Origin: Streptomyces sp. HB132
GTDB lineage: Bacteria > Actinomycetota > Actinomycetes > Streptomycetales > Streptomycetaceae
NCBI RefSeq assembly: GCF_016909575.1
Contig: NZ_JAFBGA010000001.1
Span: forward strand, 62,001 to 126,000
Length of the DNA: 64,000 nucleotides
Direction: 5' to 3'
Positions 48,712 to 57,694 of the stretch are shown one piece after another (the first letter of the stretch is position 1; the number at the start of each line of letters is the position of its first letter). The notes beneath the pieces are model-generated. The model saw only the letters and a program-made list of their open reading frames with translations. It was not told the origin of the DNA and ran no database searches. A program made the translations under genes and the position numbers.

Positions 48712-48852
48712 TCAGCCACCGCACTGGCACGGCGCGCCGGACTGGCAGCCGCACCCGCAGCCGGAGCCGCAGCCGCAGGCCCCCAGCACGGTCAGATGCA
48801 CGACGTCGGTCGGCGTCTCGTGCCGGGGTTCGGTCACGGGGGTATCGGCCAT
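48712..48852 (-). CDS. Metallothionein-like cysteine-rich small protein (46 aa)
   Basis: The ATG at 48852 follows a perfect ribosome-binding site (GAGGAGG, 5 nt upstream on the minus strand). The product has a polar N-terminus (MADTPVTEPRHETPTDVVHL) and a C-terminus with seven cysteines in 19 residues (CGCGSGCGCGCQSGAPCQC), alternating with glycine. Such spacing suits clusters of Cu(I) or Zn(II) thiolate ligands, as in bacterial metallothioneins. I do not know a named family for it. A strong hairpin follows. Metal binding is inferred from composition only. Confidence 0.6.
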   Translation of the reverse strand: MADTPVTEPRHETPTDVVHLTVLGACGCGSGCGCGCQSGAPCQCGG

Positions 48853-49027
48853 GGTCCCTCCTCAGGGGTTCGGCAGGGGGACGACTCGACGTCGCACGCG
48901 CATGCGTACGACGGGTCTACGGCATGGCACGCCGCCCCCGCACCCCTTGCATGCCCAGCACGGAGGGCGCATCAACGGCGCACGAGTGCGGGAACAGAGG
49001 TACGACCGCCGTGACGGACCGCGCCCC

Positions 49028-49705
49028 CTACGCCCCCTCCACCGGCGCCGCGGCCTGGATCTCGTCCGCGTGCTCACCCGTGACCAGGTAGACCACTCGC
49101 TTGGCGACCGACACGGCGTGGTCGGCGAAGCGCTCGTAGTAACGGCCGAGCAGGGTGACGTCGACGGCGGTCTCGATGCCGTGCTTCCAGCGGTCGTCCA
49201 TCAGGTGCTGGAACAGCGTGCGGTGCAGCAGGTCCATCTCGTCGTCGTCCTGCTCCAGCTGGAGCGCCAGGTCGACGTCCTTCGTGATGATCACCTCGGC
49301 GGCCTTCGCCATCAGCCGCTGGGCGAGCTGCCCCATCTCCAGGATGGTCGCGTGCAGGTCGTGCGGCACCGCCGACGCCGGGAAGCGCAGCCGCGCCAGC
49401 TTGGCGACGTGCTGGGCGAGGTCGCCCGAGCGCTCCAGGTCCGCGCTCATCCGCAGCGAGGTGACCACGATCCGAAGGTCGGTGGCGACCGGCTGCTGGC
49501 GGGCCAGCAGCGCGATGGCGCGGGCCTCCAGGTCGTGCTGGAGGTCGTCGACCTTCTGGTCCGCGGCGATCACGCTCTCGGCGAGCTTGAGATCGGCGTC
49601 GAGCATGGACGTCGTGGCCCGACCGATCGCCGAGCCGACGAGCCGGGCCATCTCGACCAGGCCCTCGCCGATCGAATCGAGTTCCTCGTGATAAGCGTCG
49701 CGCAT
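49028..49705 (-). CDS. phoU: Phosphate transport system regulatory protein PhoU
   Basis: The 225-residue protein consists of two related three-helix repeats (YHEELDSIGEGLVEMARLVG ... and SLRMSADLERSGDLAQHVAK ...), the second with the E-R-x-G-D/A-x2 metal-binding motif typical of PhoU. It lowers PhoR/PhoP signalling when phosphate is plentiful. It is divergent from phoR across a PHO box that should activate it in phosphate starvation. RBS GGAGAGGGA precedes the ATG. Confidence 0.93.
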   Translation of the reverse strand: MRDAYHEELDSIGEGLVEMARLVGSAIGRATTSMLDADLKLAESVIAADQKVDDLQHDLEARAIALLARQQPVATDLRIVVTSLRMSADLERSGDLAQHVAKLARLRFPASAVPHDLHATILEMGQLAQRLMAKAAEVIITKDVDLALQLEQDDDEMDLLHRTLFQHLMDDRWKHGIETAVDVTLLGRYYERFADHAVSVAKRVVYLVTGEHADEIQAAAPVEGA

Positions 49706-49794
49706 GGAAGTCCCTCTCCAGATCCTGAGGCCGGGGTCTTGGGGCCGACCCCCACGCTGCCACGGTGCGGGGCGAACGCGTCGGGATCCGGCCG

Positions 49795-49827
49795 CCTAAG
49801 TGAACCGTCACTATCCCCTTGGTGAAC
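49795..49827 (-). promoter_or_regulatory. PHO box in the phoU/phoRP intergenic region
   Basis: On the minus strand three 11-nt direct-repeat units, GTTCACCAAGG, GGATAGTGACG and GTTCACTTAGG, form a PhoP-binding array with a degenerate middle unit. Orientation is toward phoU. The phoR -10 box TAACCT (49889-49894) lies ~60 bp to the right. Confidence 0.8.
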
Positions 49828-49900
49828 TCTGGGCGACGAGTGTTCGAGATGGCACCCGGATGGCTGGGAGAGAGTCGGCGAGCCCGCATAACCTTGAGAC

Positions 49901-51169
49901 ATGGACGTGAACGCGGCGGTCGCCGCAGCTGCCGCGATCGCCGGGCTGTGTACCGGTGTGATCGCCATGCTGGCGTTCCGCTGGAGCGAACGCGAGCAGA
50001 AGCGCCCCACGCGTACGTCCCTGCGGCCCGACGGCAACGCGGCGCTTCCCCCGGGGGTCGACACGGTCCTCTCCGTGCTCAGCTCCTCCGCGGTCGTGCT
50101 CGACGAGAGTGACGGCGTGGTCAAGGCCAGCTCCGCCGCGTACGCGCTGGGCCTGGTCAGGGGCGGACGGCTGGCGGTCGAGCCGATGCTCCACATGGCC
50201 AGGGACACCCGGCGCGACGGCGAGATACGGCAGGTGGAGCTGGATCTGCCACGGCGCGGTACGGGCCGTGGCGAGGCGCTCGCCGTCTCGGCCCGGGTCG
50301 CCCCACTGGGCTCGCGCCTGGTCCTGCTGCTCGTCGAGGACCTCACGGAGGCCCGCCGCATAGAAGCGGTACGGCGCGACTTCGTCGCCAACGTCAGCCA
50401 TGAGCTCAAGACCCCGGTCGGCGCGCTCTCGCTGCTCTCCGAAGCCGTCATGGACGCCTCCGACGATCCGGAGGCGGTGGAGCGGTTCGCCGGCCGCATG
50501 CAGATCGAGGCGACCCGGCTCACCAACCTCGTGCAGGAGCTCATCGACCTCTCCCGGGTGCAGAACGACGACCCGCTCGAGGACGCCGAACCCGTACGGG
50601 TGGAGGAGCTGGTCGCCGAGGCCGTGGACCGGTGCCGCCAGCAGGCCGGTTCGAAGCAGATCACCATGGCATCGGGCGGCGCCGCGGACCTCTCCGTCTG
50701 GGGGAACCGGAGCCAGCTCGCGGCCGCACTCGGCAATCTCGTGGAGAATGCCGTCAACTACAGCCCCGCCCGCACACGCGTCGGCATCGCCGCCCGGAAG
50801 CTGGCCGCGCCCGGCGGGGATCTGATCGAGATAGCCGTGACCGACCAGGGTCTCGGCATCTCCGAGAAGGACCGTGAGCGTGTCTTCGAGCGGTTCTACC
50901 GCGTCGACCCGGCCCGCTCACGGGCCACCGGTGGCACCGGTCTCGGCCTCGCCATCGTCAAGCACGTGGCCGCCTCGCACGGCGGGGAGGTCACCGTATG
51001 GAGCTCCGAGGGACAGGGCTCCACGTTCACCCTGCGACTGCCCGAGTCGGGCGTCGTACGGGGTCGTACCACCGGCGGACCTCTCGTCGTCAACGGTGCT
51101 GTTGACGACGACGGGCCCTACGAGACCGATTCCTACGCACCATTTCCCGCCCCGGAGGCTCTTCCGTGA
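49901..51169 (+). CDS. phoR: Sensor histidine kinase PhoR (SenX3-like)
   Basis: The 422-residue protein has one N-terminal membrane helix (about 3-24), a PAS-like sensor (about 45-150), an H-box FVANVSHELKTPVGALSLLS (phosphorylated His) and N, G1 and G2 boxes (NLVENAVNYSP, VTDQGLGISEKDR, GTGLGLAIVKHVAASHGGEV). It senses phosphate status with PhoU and phosphorylates PhoP. TAACCT 6 nt before the ATG indicates a leaderless message. The 3' end overlaps phoP by 4 nt (GTGA). Confidence 0.95.
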   Translation: MDVNAAVAAAAAIAGLCTGVIAMLAFRWSEREQKRPTRTSLRPDGNAALPPGVDTVLSVLSSSAVVLDESDGVVKASSAAYALGLVRGGRLAVEPMLHMARDTRRDGEIRQVELDLPRRGTGRGEALAVSARVAPLGSRLVLLLVEDLTEARRIEAVRRDFVANVSHELKTPVGALSLLSEAVMDASDDPEAVERFAGRMQIEATRLTNLVQELIDLSRVQNDDPLEDAEPVRVEELVAEAVDRCRQQAGSKQITMASGGAADLSVWGNRSQLAAALGNLVENAVNYSPARTRVGIAARKLAAPGGDLIEIAVTDQGLGISEKDRERVFERFYRVDPARSRATGGTGLGLAIVKHVAASHGGEVTVWSSEGQGSTFTLRLPESGVVRGRTTGGPLVVNGAVDDDGPYETDSYAPFPAPEALP

Positions 51170-51846
51170 CCCGAGTGCTTGTCGTCGAGGATGAGGAATC
51201 CTTCAGCGACGCCCTGTCCTACATGCTCCGCAAGGAAGGCTTCGAGGTGGCCATCGCGGCCACCGGCCCGGACGGCCTCGACGAGTTCGAGCGCAACGGC
51301 GCCGACCTCGTACTGCTCGACCTGATGCTGCCGGGCCTGCCCGGTACGGAGGTCTGCCGGCAGCTGCGCGTCCGTTCCAACGTTCCGGTGATCATGGTCA
51401 CCGCGAAGGACAGCGAGATCGACAAGGTCGTCGGCCTGGAAATAGGAGCCGACGACTACGTGACCAAGCCCTTCTCCTCGCGAGAGCTGGTGGCCCGCAT
51501 CCGTGCGGTGCTGCGCCGCCGCGGCGAGCCGGAGGAGGTCACTCCGGCGGCCCTGGAAGCCGGCCCCGTCCGCATGGACGTGGACCGTCACGTCGTCACG
51601 GTCTCCGGTGGCAAGGTCGACCTCCCGCTGAAGGAGTTCGACCTGCTCGAGATGCTCCTGCGCAACGCGGGGCGGGTGCTGACGCGCATGCAGCTGATCG
51701 ACCGCGTGTGGGGTGCGGACTACGTGGGCGACACGAAGACCCTGGACGTCCACGTCAAGCGGCTCCGCGCCAAGATCGAGCCCGACCCCGGGGCGCCGCG
51801 TTATCTGGTGACGGTGCGGGGCCTGGGTTACAAGTTCGAGCCGTAG
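51166..51846 (+). CDS. phoP: Response regulator PhoP (RegX3-like)
   Basis: The 226-residue OmpR-family regulator has a receiver domain (VLVVEDEESFSDALSYMLRK; phospho-Asp in LVLLDLMLPGLPGTEVCRQL; Lys in ADDYVTKPFSSREL) and a winged-helix C-terminus (LIDRVWGADYVGDTKTLDVH). In Streptomyces PhoP activates pst, phoU and phosphatases and also represses antibiotic genes. The GTG at 51166 is coupled to phoR. Confidence 0.95.
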   Translation: MTRVLVVEDEESFSDALSYMLRKEGFEVAIAATGPDGLDEFERNGADLVLLDLMLPGLPGTEVCRQLRVRSNVPVIMVTAKDSEIDKVVGLEIGADDYVTKPFSSRELVARIRAVLRRRGEPEEVTPAALEAGPVRMDVDRHVVTVSGGKVDLPLKEFDLLEMLLRNAGRVLTRMQLIDRVWGADYVGDTKTLDVHVKRLRAKIEPDPGAPRYLVTVRGLGYKFEP

Positions 51847-51992
51847 ACCGCGGTCCGCGGGCCGTGCGGGGGTGTCTCCGAGGGGAGGCACCCCCACACG
51901 CGGTTCAGAGGGGAGGCGGCCCACACACGGTCAGGGGGAGGCACCCCTCCGGACACACCCGGCCGGGGAGGCCTCCCCCACACGCGCTCCGG

Positions 51993-52649
51993 TCAGTCGG
52001 TGGCGGATGCCTCGTCCGTCGGCGTCGACGTGTCGGTCGCGGTGCCTGAGGGGCTTTCGGAGGTGCCGTCCGACGGCGCGCCCGGCGTCTCGGACGCTGC
52101 GTCCGAGGGGGTGGGCGCGGGCTTCGTGGACGGCAGCGCGTTCGGGCCGAAGTCCGTGAAGAAACCGGTCGCCGGGACGATGGCGGCGCCGAGCTGGATG
52201 TCACCCGTCTCGCTGAACGTGAAGGCGACGTTCTGGACGTTGCCGTCGGCGCCTGCCTGGCGGCCGTTCTCGATCACGGCCGAGGCGTTGCCCTTCCCAC
52301 CGATGATCACCCGTCCGCCGGCCGGGACGACGAGCGGTCCCGTGCCCTTGGCGGCCTGCAGCTTCACCGCGGCGCCGGTGCCGGGCAGGGTGATCTTCTC
52401 CACCACCTCCCGCTTCGTGCCGTCGTTGAAGAGGGTGGCGGCGATGACCGCCGGGCCCTCGGCGTCCGGCTCGGGCTGGGTGATGATGTTCAGGTTCTGG
52501 ATCTTGATGTTGTCGACAGCGGTGGCTGCGTTGTCCGGCCTGACCTGAAGCGTCTGCGCGTTGTTGCCCGCACCGCACGCGGTCAGCGCACCGATCGAGA
52601 CGACGAGGGCAGTGGCGGCGAGAGCGCCGTGTCGAAGGCTGCGGCTCAC
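51993..52649 (-). CDS. Putative lipoprotein downstream of phoP
   Basis: The 218-residue protein has a lipoprotein signal (LVVSIGALTAC, lipobox LTAC), an immunoglobulin-like or PCuAC-like beta domain (NIKIQNLNIITQPEPDAEGP, VVPAGGRVIIGGKGNASAVI) and a Ser/Thr/Pro-rich tail with repeated SE/ST units. The role is unknown. It converges with phoP and is separated from it by a C/G-rich stretch (51860-51990) of imperfect repeats around GGAGGCACCCC. Confidence 0.75.
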   Translation of the reverse strand: MSRSLRHGALAATALVVSIGALTACGAGNNAQTLQVRPDNAATAVDNIKIQNLNIITQPEPDAEGPAVIAATLFNDGTKREVVEKITLPGTGAAVKLQAAKGTGPLVVPAGGRVIIGGKGNASAVIENGRQAGADGNVQNVAFTFSETGDIQLGAAIVPATGFFTDFGPNALPSTKPAPTPSDAASETPGAPSDGTSESPSGTATDTSTPTDEASATD

Positions 52650-53305
52650 GGCGGCGGCAACTCCTTGAACGTTTCGGACTGCGGACTTTCGGACTCTGCG
52701 GACAGGAGGCCCGAGCGGCCGTGAAGCCGCCCTAAGTGTGTGTCAGCGGGCCCAGGTTACCGAGCCGCCGTCCCGGGCCCGCACCCGACCCGCCCCTAGG
52801 GGCGTCCGACCTCTCCACCGGCGCTCCCGGTTGTGGCGCGGACGTCGTGCGGCGGCCTTCTTCGGGGCGGTGGGGATTCGCGCGGCGTTCACAAAACACG
52901 GGTGACCAGTGCGTTGACCGGGCCGATGATCGATTTCCGGGCGGTGGCCCATTTCCCCCGCATAATCGACCCCTCCTCGGACCGTTGATCAATTTCATTG
53001 GCCACCGACACTAAGGGCCGTACGGGTGATCGAGGTCCGAACGGAGTACAGAAAGTTCACCATCCAGAATCCGACAAAACGGGATGTTCCGCCCCTTCTT
53101 GAGGCCTTCCGCCGCGTGTGACGGGCGTGTTTCAGCTCGGCCGCACGCCCGCTCCGACCTGCGAATATCGCACTCCGGAAGGCTTCCGCAGCACGTTCGT
53201 GTTGCAGTTGTCAAGCCCCGAGATATGCCCTGACCTGCGAAAACGCCATTCAGGAGAAGCAGTTCTCGTGTTACTCTGGATAGCCACGGAAGGGGTACCT
53301 GTCAC
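52650..53305. other. 656-bp region upstream of carD
   Basis: I see no gene. A plausible carD promoter is TTCAGG (53249-53254), a 17-bp spacer and TACTCT (53272-53277), giving a short leader with GGAAGGGG 10 nt before the ATG. The middle is relatively AT-rich for this genome. It may hold distant regulatory sites. Confidence 0.45.
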
Positions 53306-53788
53306 ATGACGTTCAAGGTTGGCGACACCGTGGTCTATCCCCATCACGGGGCCGCGCTGATCGAGGCTATCGAAACTCGCCAGATCAAAGGCGTGGACAA
53401 GACCTACTTGGTGCTCAAGGTCGCCCAGGGCGACTTGACGGTTCGTGTGCCGGCGGACAATGCGGAGTTCGTCGGTGTGCGTGACGTAGTCGGGCAGGAG
53501 GGGCTGGACCGGGTCTTCGAGGTGCTGCGCGCGCCGTACGCCGAAGAGCCGACGAACTGGTCCCGACGCTACAAGGCAAACCTCGAGAAGCTCGCCTCCG
53601 GCGATGTCATCAAGGTCGCCGAAGTGGTGCGTGACCTGTGGCGTCGCGAGCGCGAGCGTGGTCTCTCCGCAGGTGAGAAGCGCATGCTCGCCAAGGCCCG
53701 CCAGATCCTGGTGAGCGAGCTCGCCCTCGCGGAGAACACGAACGAGGACAAGGCCGAGGCCCTGCTCGACGAGGTTCTCGCGTCCTGA
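53306..53788 (+). CDS. carD: CarD-family RNA polymerase-binding transcription factor
   Basis: The 160-residue protein has an N-terminal Tudor-like RNAP-interaction domain ([20 protein letters not shown]) and a C-terminal helical DNA-binding domain with the conserved Trp in [20 protein letters not shown]. CarD binds the polymerase beta subunit and stabilises open promoter complexes, mainly at ribosomal and housekeeping promoters. The length and position upstream of ispD-ispF match other actinobacteria. Confidence 0.95.
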   Translation: MTFKVGDTVVYPHHGAALIEAIETRQIKGVDKTYLVLKVAQGDLTVRVPADNAEFVGVRDVVGQEGLDRVFEVLRAPYAEEPTNWSRRYKANLEKLASGDVIKVAEVVRDLWRRERERGLSAGEKRMLAKARQILVSELALAENTNEDKAEALLDEVLAS

Positions 53789-54126
53789 ACCGGATGACTC
53801 GGTGACCGGTATGACGCCGGCGAACTGAATCCGGTCTTATGAAAATATGCCGCGGTGCCCGCTGACCAGCCGTCCAGACGGCGAGTCGTCGGGCGCTGAG
53901 GCATGTTCGGACCCGAAAGCCCGAAAAAAGAGCCTGTCCGGCGGTCGAAACCCCCTGCGTGCCCTCGTGCCGCCCCCTCAGCTCCATCCGCCGGGCCCGT
54001 AGCGGCTCGTCCTCCCCGGGGTTCACGGAAGGGTCCCGGTCAGGTCGAGGCGTCGCGCCCGGCTCGATGTGCCCCTACCCACGTGTGCCGTGGAAACAAA
54101 CCTGCCGAAGCTTCGGAGTGCAACCG
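53789..54126. other. Intergenic region between carD and ispD
   Basis: No gene is supported. An A/T-rich patch (TCTTATGAAAATATGCC, about 53837-53853) may be part of a promoter. GGAG at 54115-54118 lies before the ispD start. Confidence 0.4.
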
Positions 54127-54891
54127 ATGTCATCGATGTCACCGACGCCCGCTGAAACGAGCCCCTCCCGCACCGCGGCGGTGATCCCCGCGGCGGGCCG
54201 TGGTGTCCGGCTGGGCCCGGGTACCCCGAAGGCGCTGCGCGCGCTCGGCGGTACCCCCATGCTGATCCACGCCGTACGGGCGATGGCGGCGTCCCGCGCC
54301 GTCACCCTCGTCGTCGTGGTGGCGCCCCCGGACGGCGCGCCCGAGGTCAAGAACCTCATCGCCGAACACTCCCTCCCCGAGCGCACCGACTACCTCGTCG
54401 TCCCCGGCGGGGCGACACGCCAGGAGTCCGTGCGGCGCGGCCTCGACGCCCTGCCCGATGACGTCACGGTCGTGCTCGTCCACGACGCGGCCCGCCCCCT
54501 GGTGCCCGTCGACACCGTGGACGCGGTCATCGAGGCCGTACGGGACGGGGCGCCGGCCGTGGTCCCCGCGATGCCGCTCGCCGACACGGTCAAGGAAGTC
54601 GAGCCGGGTGCGCCCGGCGAGCCCGAGCCCGTCCTCTCGACCCCGGTGAGGGCCAGGCTGCGCGCCGTCCAGACCCCACAGGGCTTCGACCGCGACACGC
54701 TCCTCCAAGCACACAAGGCCGTGGCCGTCGACGGCGAGGGGGCGACCGACGACGCCGGCATGGTGGAACGCCTCGGCGCGTCCGTCGTGGTCGTACCCGG
54801 GCACGAAGAGGCGTTCAAGGTGACCCGGCCGCTGGACCTGGTCCTGGCCGAAGCCGTTCTCGCACGCCGGAGGGCGAACGATGGGTTCTGA
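54127..54891 (+). CDS. ispD: 2-C-methyl-D-erythritol 4-phosphate cytidylyltransferase
   Basis: The 254-residue enzyme shows the IspD nucleotide-binding motif [20 protein letters not shown] (about residues 17-36), [10 protein letters not shown] and a late [15 protein letters not shown] segment. It couples MEP to CTP in the MEP isoprenoid pathway. The ATG at 54127 is used; the ATG at 54136 is an alternative. Its 3' end overlaps ispF by 11 nt. Confidence 0.93.
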   Translation: MSSMSPTPAETSPSRTAAVIPAAGRGVRLGPGTPKALRALGGTPMLIHAVRAMAASRAVTLVVVVAPPDGAPEVKNLIAEHSLPERTDYLVVPGGATRQESVRRGLDALPDDVTVVLVHDAARPLVPVDTVDAVIEAVRDGAPAVVPAMPLADTVKEVEPGAPGEPEPVLSTPVRARLRAVQTPQGFDRDTLLQAHKAVAVDGEGATDDAGMVERLGASVVVVPGHEEAFKVTRPLDLVLAEAVLARRRANDGF

Positions 54892-55399
54892 GTACGTGCG
54901 GCAGCAGGTTCCCGCGCCCGTGATTCCGCTTGTCGGCATCGGGACGGACATCCACGCCTTCGAGGAGGGCCGCGAGCTCTGGTGCGCCGGGCTGCTGTGG
55001 GAGGGCGAGGGTCCCGGCCTGGCCGGGCACTCCGACGCCGACGTCGTGGCGCACGCCGCCTGCAACGCGCTGTTCTCGGCCGCCGGGCTCGGTGATCTGG
55101 GGCAGCACTTCGGTACCGGGCGCCCCGAGTGGTCGGGCGCGTCCGGCGTCACCCTGCTCACCGAGGCCGCCCGGATCGTGCGCGCCGAGGGCTTCGGGAT
55201 CGGCAACGTCGCCGTGCAGGTCGTCGGCCTCCGACCGAAGATCGGCAAGCGGCGCGAGGAGGCCCAGAAGGTGCTGTCCGACGCTGTGGGTGCCCCCGTG
55301 TCGCTCTCCGCCGCCACCTCCGACGGCCTCGGCTTCACCGGCCGGGGCGAGGGGATCGCGGGCATCGCGACCGCTCTGGTCTACCGCGTCCAGGACTGA
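54881..55399 (+). CDS. ispF: 2-C-methyl-D-erythritol 2,4-cyclodiphosphate synthase
   Basis: The 172-residue enzyme carries the metal-binding D-x-H in [12 protein letters not shown], the [15 protein letters not shown] segment and a late [19 protein letters not shown]. It cyclises CDP-ME 2-phosphate in the MEP pathway. The start lies within the ispD end, so the two are translationally coupled. The N-terminus is ~12 residues longer than usual. Confidence 0.93.
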   Translation: MGSEYVRQQVPAPVIPLVGIGTDIHAFEEGRELWCAGLLWEGEGPGLAGHSDADVVAHAACNALFSAAGLGDLGQHFGTGRPEWSGASGVTLLTEAARIVRAEGFGIGNVAVQVVGLRPKIGKRREEAQKVLSDAVGAPVSLSAATSDGLGFTGRGEGIAGIATALVYRVQD

Positions 55400-55536
55400 C
55401 GTCCGGCCCGCGGGCAGGCGCGCACCCTTCGTCCGTGCGATGAGCCGCCGGGAACCCCGGCGGCTTATTGCACATGGCTTGCACGTACGCTGGTACGGCA
55501 GGTGATGTGTGCGGGCCGAGGCAGGGATGGGCGTCA

Positions 55537-56148
55537 GTGGTGAGTGCGACAGCCGGGGCGACGAGGGTGCCGGACGCGTCGGCCGGTGCCGATGGATACG
55601 TCCTGCGGACCGCCACCGCGAAGGACGTCGGCGGCGCCCGGGCCGTCATGCTGGACACCGTCTACCGCGATCTGCGCTCGGGCTACGTGCCCCGCTGGCA
55701 CGCCGACATCATCGACCTGGAGGGCGCGTACCTGCGCCCCTCGCGCTGCACGCTCCTGGTCGTCGTGCGCGGCGACGAGGTCGTGGCCACGGGTGCGGTG
55801 CGGGACCGGGGCCCGCAGGCGCCGCCGAACCCGCAGTGGGTCGCGGACCGTTTTCCGTCCGGCGCGACCGCCCAGCTCTGCCGGATCTACGTACGCCCCG
55901 AACACCGCAGGCAGGGCCTGGCCCGCATGCTGGTGCGGGAGCTCGGGGACTTCGCCGCGCGGGTGGGCGGTTACACGTCGCTCTATCTGCACACCGATCC
56001 GGCCGTGCCGGGCGCCGAGCCGTTCTGGCGCTCCCTCGCCCACGAGGTCTGTGACGAACGCGTACTGCCGGACGGAGGTCAGGGCATCGTCCACTTCGAG
56101 CTGCCGATGCCCGTTCCCGAAGGATTGACCGTCCCGAATATCAGATGA
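55537..56148 (+). CDS. GNAT-family N-acetyltransferase
   Basis: The protein (203 residues from the GTG at 55537) has a GNAT core with the acetyl-CoA loop in CRIYVRPEHRRQGLARMLVR and a late TSLYLHTDPAVPGAEPFWRS. The substrate is unknown. The start is uncertain: in-frame GTGs at 55507, 55537 and 55540 are possible, and TACGCT at 55486-55491 is a likely -10 box. Its stop codon overlaps a Zur-like box of the next operon. Confidence 0.75.
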   Translation: MVSATAGATRVPDASAGADGYVLRTATAKDVGGARAVMLDTVYRDLRSGYVPRWHADIIDLEGAYLRPSRCTLLVVVRGDEVVATGAVRDRGPQAPPNPQWVADRFPSGATAQLCRIYVRPEHRRQGLARMLVRELGDFAARVGGYTSLYLHTDPAVPGAEPFWRSLAHEVCDERVLPDGGQGIVHFELPMPVPEGLTVPNIR

Positions 56149-56168
56149 TAATCGTTTTCATATAGGGT
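56145..56168 (+). promoter_or_regulatory. Zur/Fur-like box plus leaderless promoter
   Basis: ATGATAATCGTTTTCAT (56145-56161) is an 8-1-8 near-palindrome (6 of 8 pairs) resembling the Streptomyces Zur consensus TGAAAATNATTTTCA. It lies directly before the -10 box TAGGGT (56163-56168), 7 nt from the ATG of the binding-protein gene. Confidence 0.55.
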
Positions 56169-56175
56169 TTCCGTC

Positions 56176-57690
56176 ATGCCTACGACCCGAAACCGGCGCT
56201 TCCCGCTGCCGGTCCTCGCCACTGTCGCCCTGCTGCTCCCCCTCGCCGCCTGTTCCTCGTCGAGCGGCTCCGGAGTGTCAGGCGACGCCCAGCGGCTCCG
56301 GGTCGTCATGGCCTTCCCGCCCGCCCAGGCCATGTCGCCGTACGGGGACGACGCGGTCACCCTCAGCCGTCTCGCCGTCGTCGAGGGCCTCACGACCCTG
56401 GACAGGAACGGTGCCGCCGTGCCCGCCCTCGCCGCGTCCTGGAAGCAGGACGACCCCACCACGTGGACGTTCACCCTCCGCGACGCCGTCTTCCAGGACG
56501 GCGCGAAGGTCGACGCGGACGCCGTCGTCCGCTCCCTCACCGCCGCGGGCAAGGCGTCCCCGCTGCCCCGGGTGCTGTCCGACACCCCCCTGACGGCCAC
56601 GGCCACGGGCGCCGACACCGTACGGATCGTCACGAAGGCCGAGGACCCCCTGCTCCCGCAGCGGCTCGCCAACCCCTCCCTCACCATCCTGTCCGCCGGC
56701 GCGTACAAGGACGGGAAGACGAACCCCGCCGGGCACGCCACCGGACCGTTCACCCTGACCGGCGTCAAGGGCGCCGTCTCCGCGACCCTCGAGCGCAACA
56801 CCGACTACTGGGGCGACAAGGCGAAGGCCCCGGGCGTCGACGTCACCTTCGCCGCGGACGGCACCGCCCGCGCCAACGCGCTGCGCACGAAGGCCGTCGA
56901 CGTCGCGGAGTACGTGCCGATCGCGCAGGCGTCCCTGCTCGGCGACTCGTACGTCCACGAATTCCCGTCCGCTCGGACCAACGGCCTCTCGCTGAACACC
57001 GGCAAGGGCGTCTTCGCAGACCCCGCCATGCGCGCCGCCGCCCGTGAGGCCATCGACTCCGAGGCCCTGGTCGACGGGGTGTACGAGGGCCGGGCGGACA
57101 CCGCGAAGGGGCTCCTCGGCCCCGGCATCCCGTGGGCCGCCGAGAAGCGCACCGCGCCCGCCGGCCGGACCCCCGCGGCGAGCCGCGACGAGGTGGCGAG
57201 GACGAAGGAGATCGTCCTCGCCACCTACACCAACCGGCCCGAACTCCCCGAGGTCGCCACGCTCGTCCAGCAGCAGCTCGAGAAGCGCGGTTTCACCGTC
57301 AGGCAGGTCGTCCGCGACTACGCGCAGATGGAGGCCGACGCACTCGCCGGGAAGTACGACGGGTTCATCCAGGCGCGCAACACCCTGCTGGACACCGCGG
57401 ACCCCGTCTCCTACCTCGCCTCCGACTTCACCTGCGACGGCAGCTTCAACATCTCCCAGCTGTGCGACGGGAACGTCGACGCTGCCGTGGACAAGGCCGC
57501 CTCGCTGTCCGGCACCGACGCCCGCCACCGGGCCGAGATGACCGCCGAGGCCGCGGTCCTCGGTGCCGACGCGCTCGTACCGCTCGTCCACGAGCGCTTC
57601 GTCCAGGGCTACGACGACGCCCGGGTCGAAGGCGTCGCCCTCGACCCGATGGAACGCACCCTCATCACCGCCGACACCCGCGTCGGGTGA
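56176..57690 (+). CDS. ABC transporter substrate-binding lipoprotein (Opp/Nik family)
   Basis: The 504-residue protein has a lipobox signal peptide (LLLPLAACSSSSGSG) and the family-5 solute-binding pattern (VEGLTTLDRNGAAVPALAAS, WTFTLRDAVFQDG, late SYLASDFTCDGSFNISQLCD). It should bind peptides, nickel or a metal-metallophore outside the membrane and pass them to the fused permease encoded next. A Zur/Fur-like box at the promoter suggests a metal-related cargo. No ATPase gene is nearby. Confidence 0.8.
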   Translation: MPTTRNRRFPLPVLATVALLLPLAACSSSSGSGVSGDAQRLRVVMAFPPAQAMSPYGDDAVTLSRLAVVEGLTTLDRNGAAVPALAASWKQDDPTTWTFTLRDAVFQDGAKVDADAVVRSLTAAGKASPLPRVLSDTPLTATATGADTVRIVTKAEDPLLPQRLANPSLTILSAGAYKDGKTNPAGHATGPFTLTGVKGAVSATLERNTDYWGDKAKAPGVDVTFAADGTARANALRTKAVDVAEYVPIAQASLLGDSYVHEFPSARTNGLSLNTGKGVFADPAMRAAAREAIDSEALVDGVYEGRADTAKGLLGPGIPWAAEKRTAPAGRTPAASRDEVARTKEIVLATYTNRPELPEVATLVQQQLEKRGFTVRQVVRDYAQMEADALAGKYDGFIQARNTLLDTADPVSYLASDFTCDGSFNISQLCDGNVDAAVDKAASLSGTDARHRAEMTAEAAVLGADALVPLVHERFVQGYDDARVEGVALDPMERTLITADTRVG

Positions 57691-57694
57691 CCGG

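Noticed and set aside
53150..53210. Sigma-R-type promoter (GGAAT-N18-GTT) upstream of carD
   Set aside because: A GGAAG-N19-GTT match exists, but the last base of the -35 motif and the spacing differ. A conventional promoter at 53249-53277 is a better candidate.
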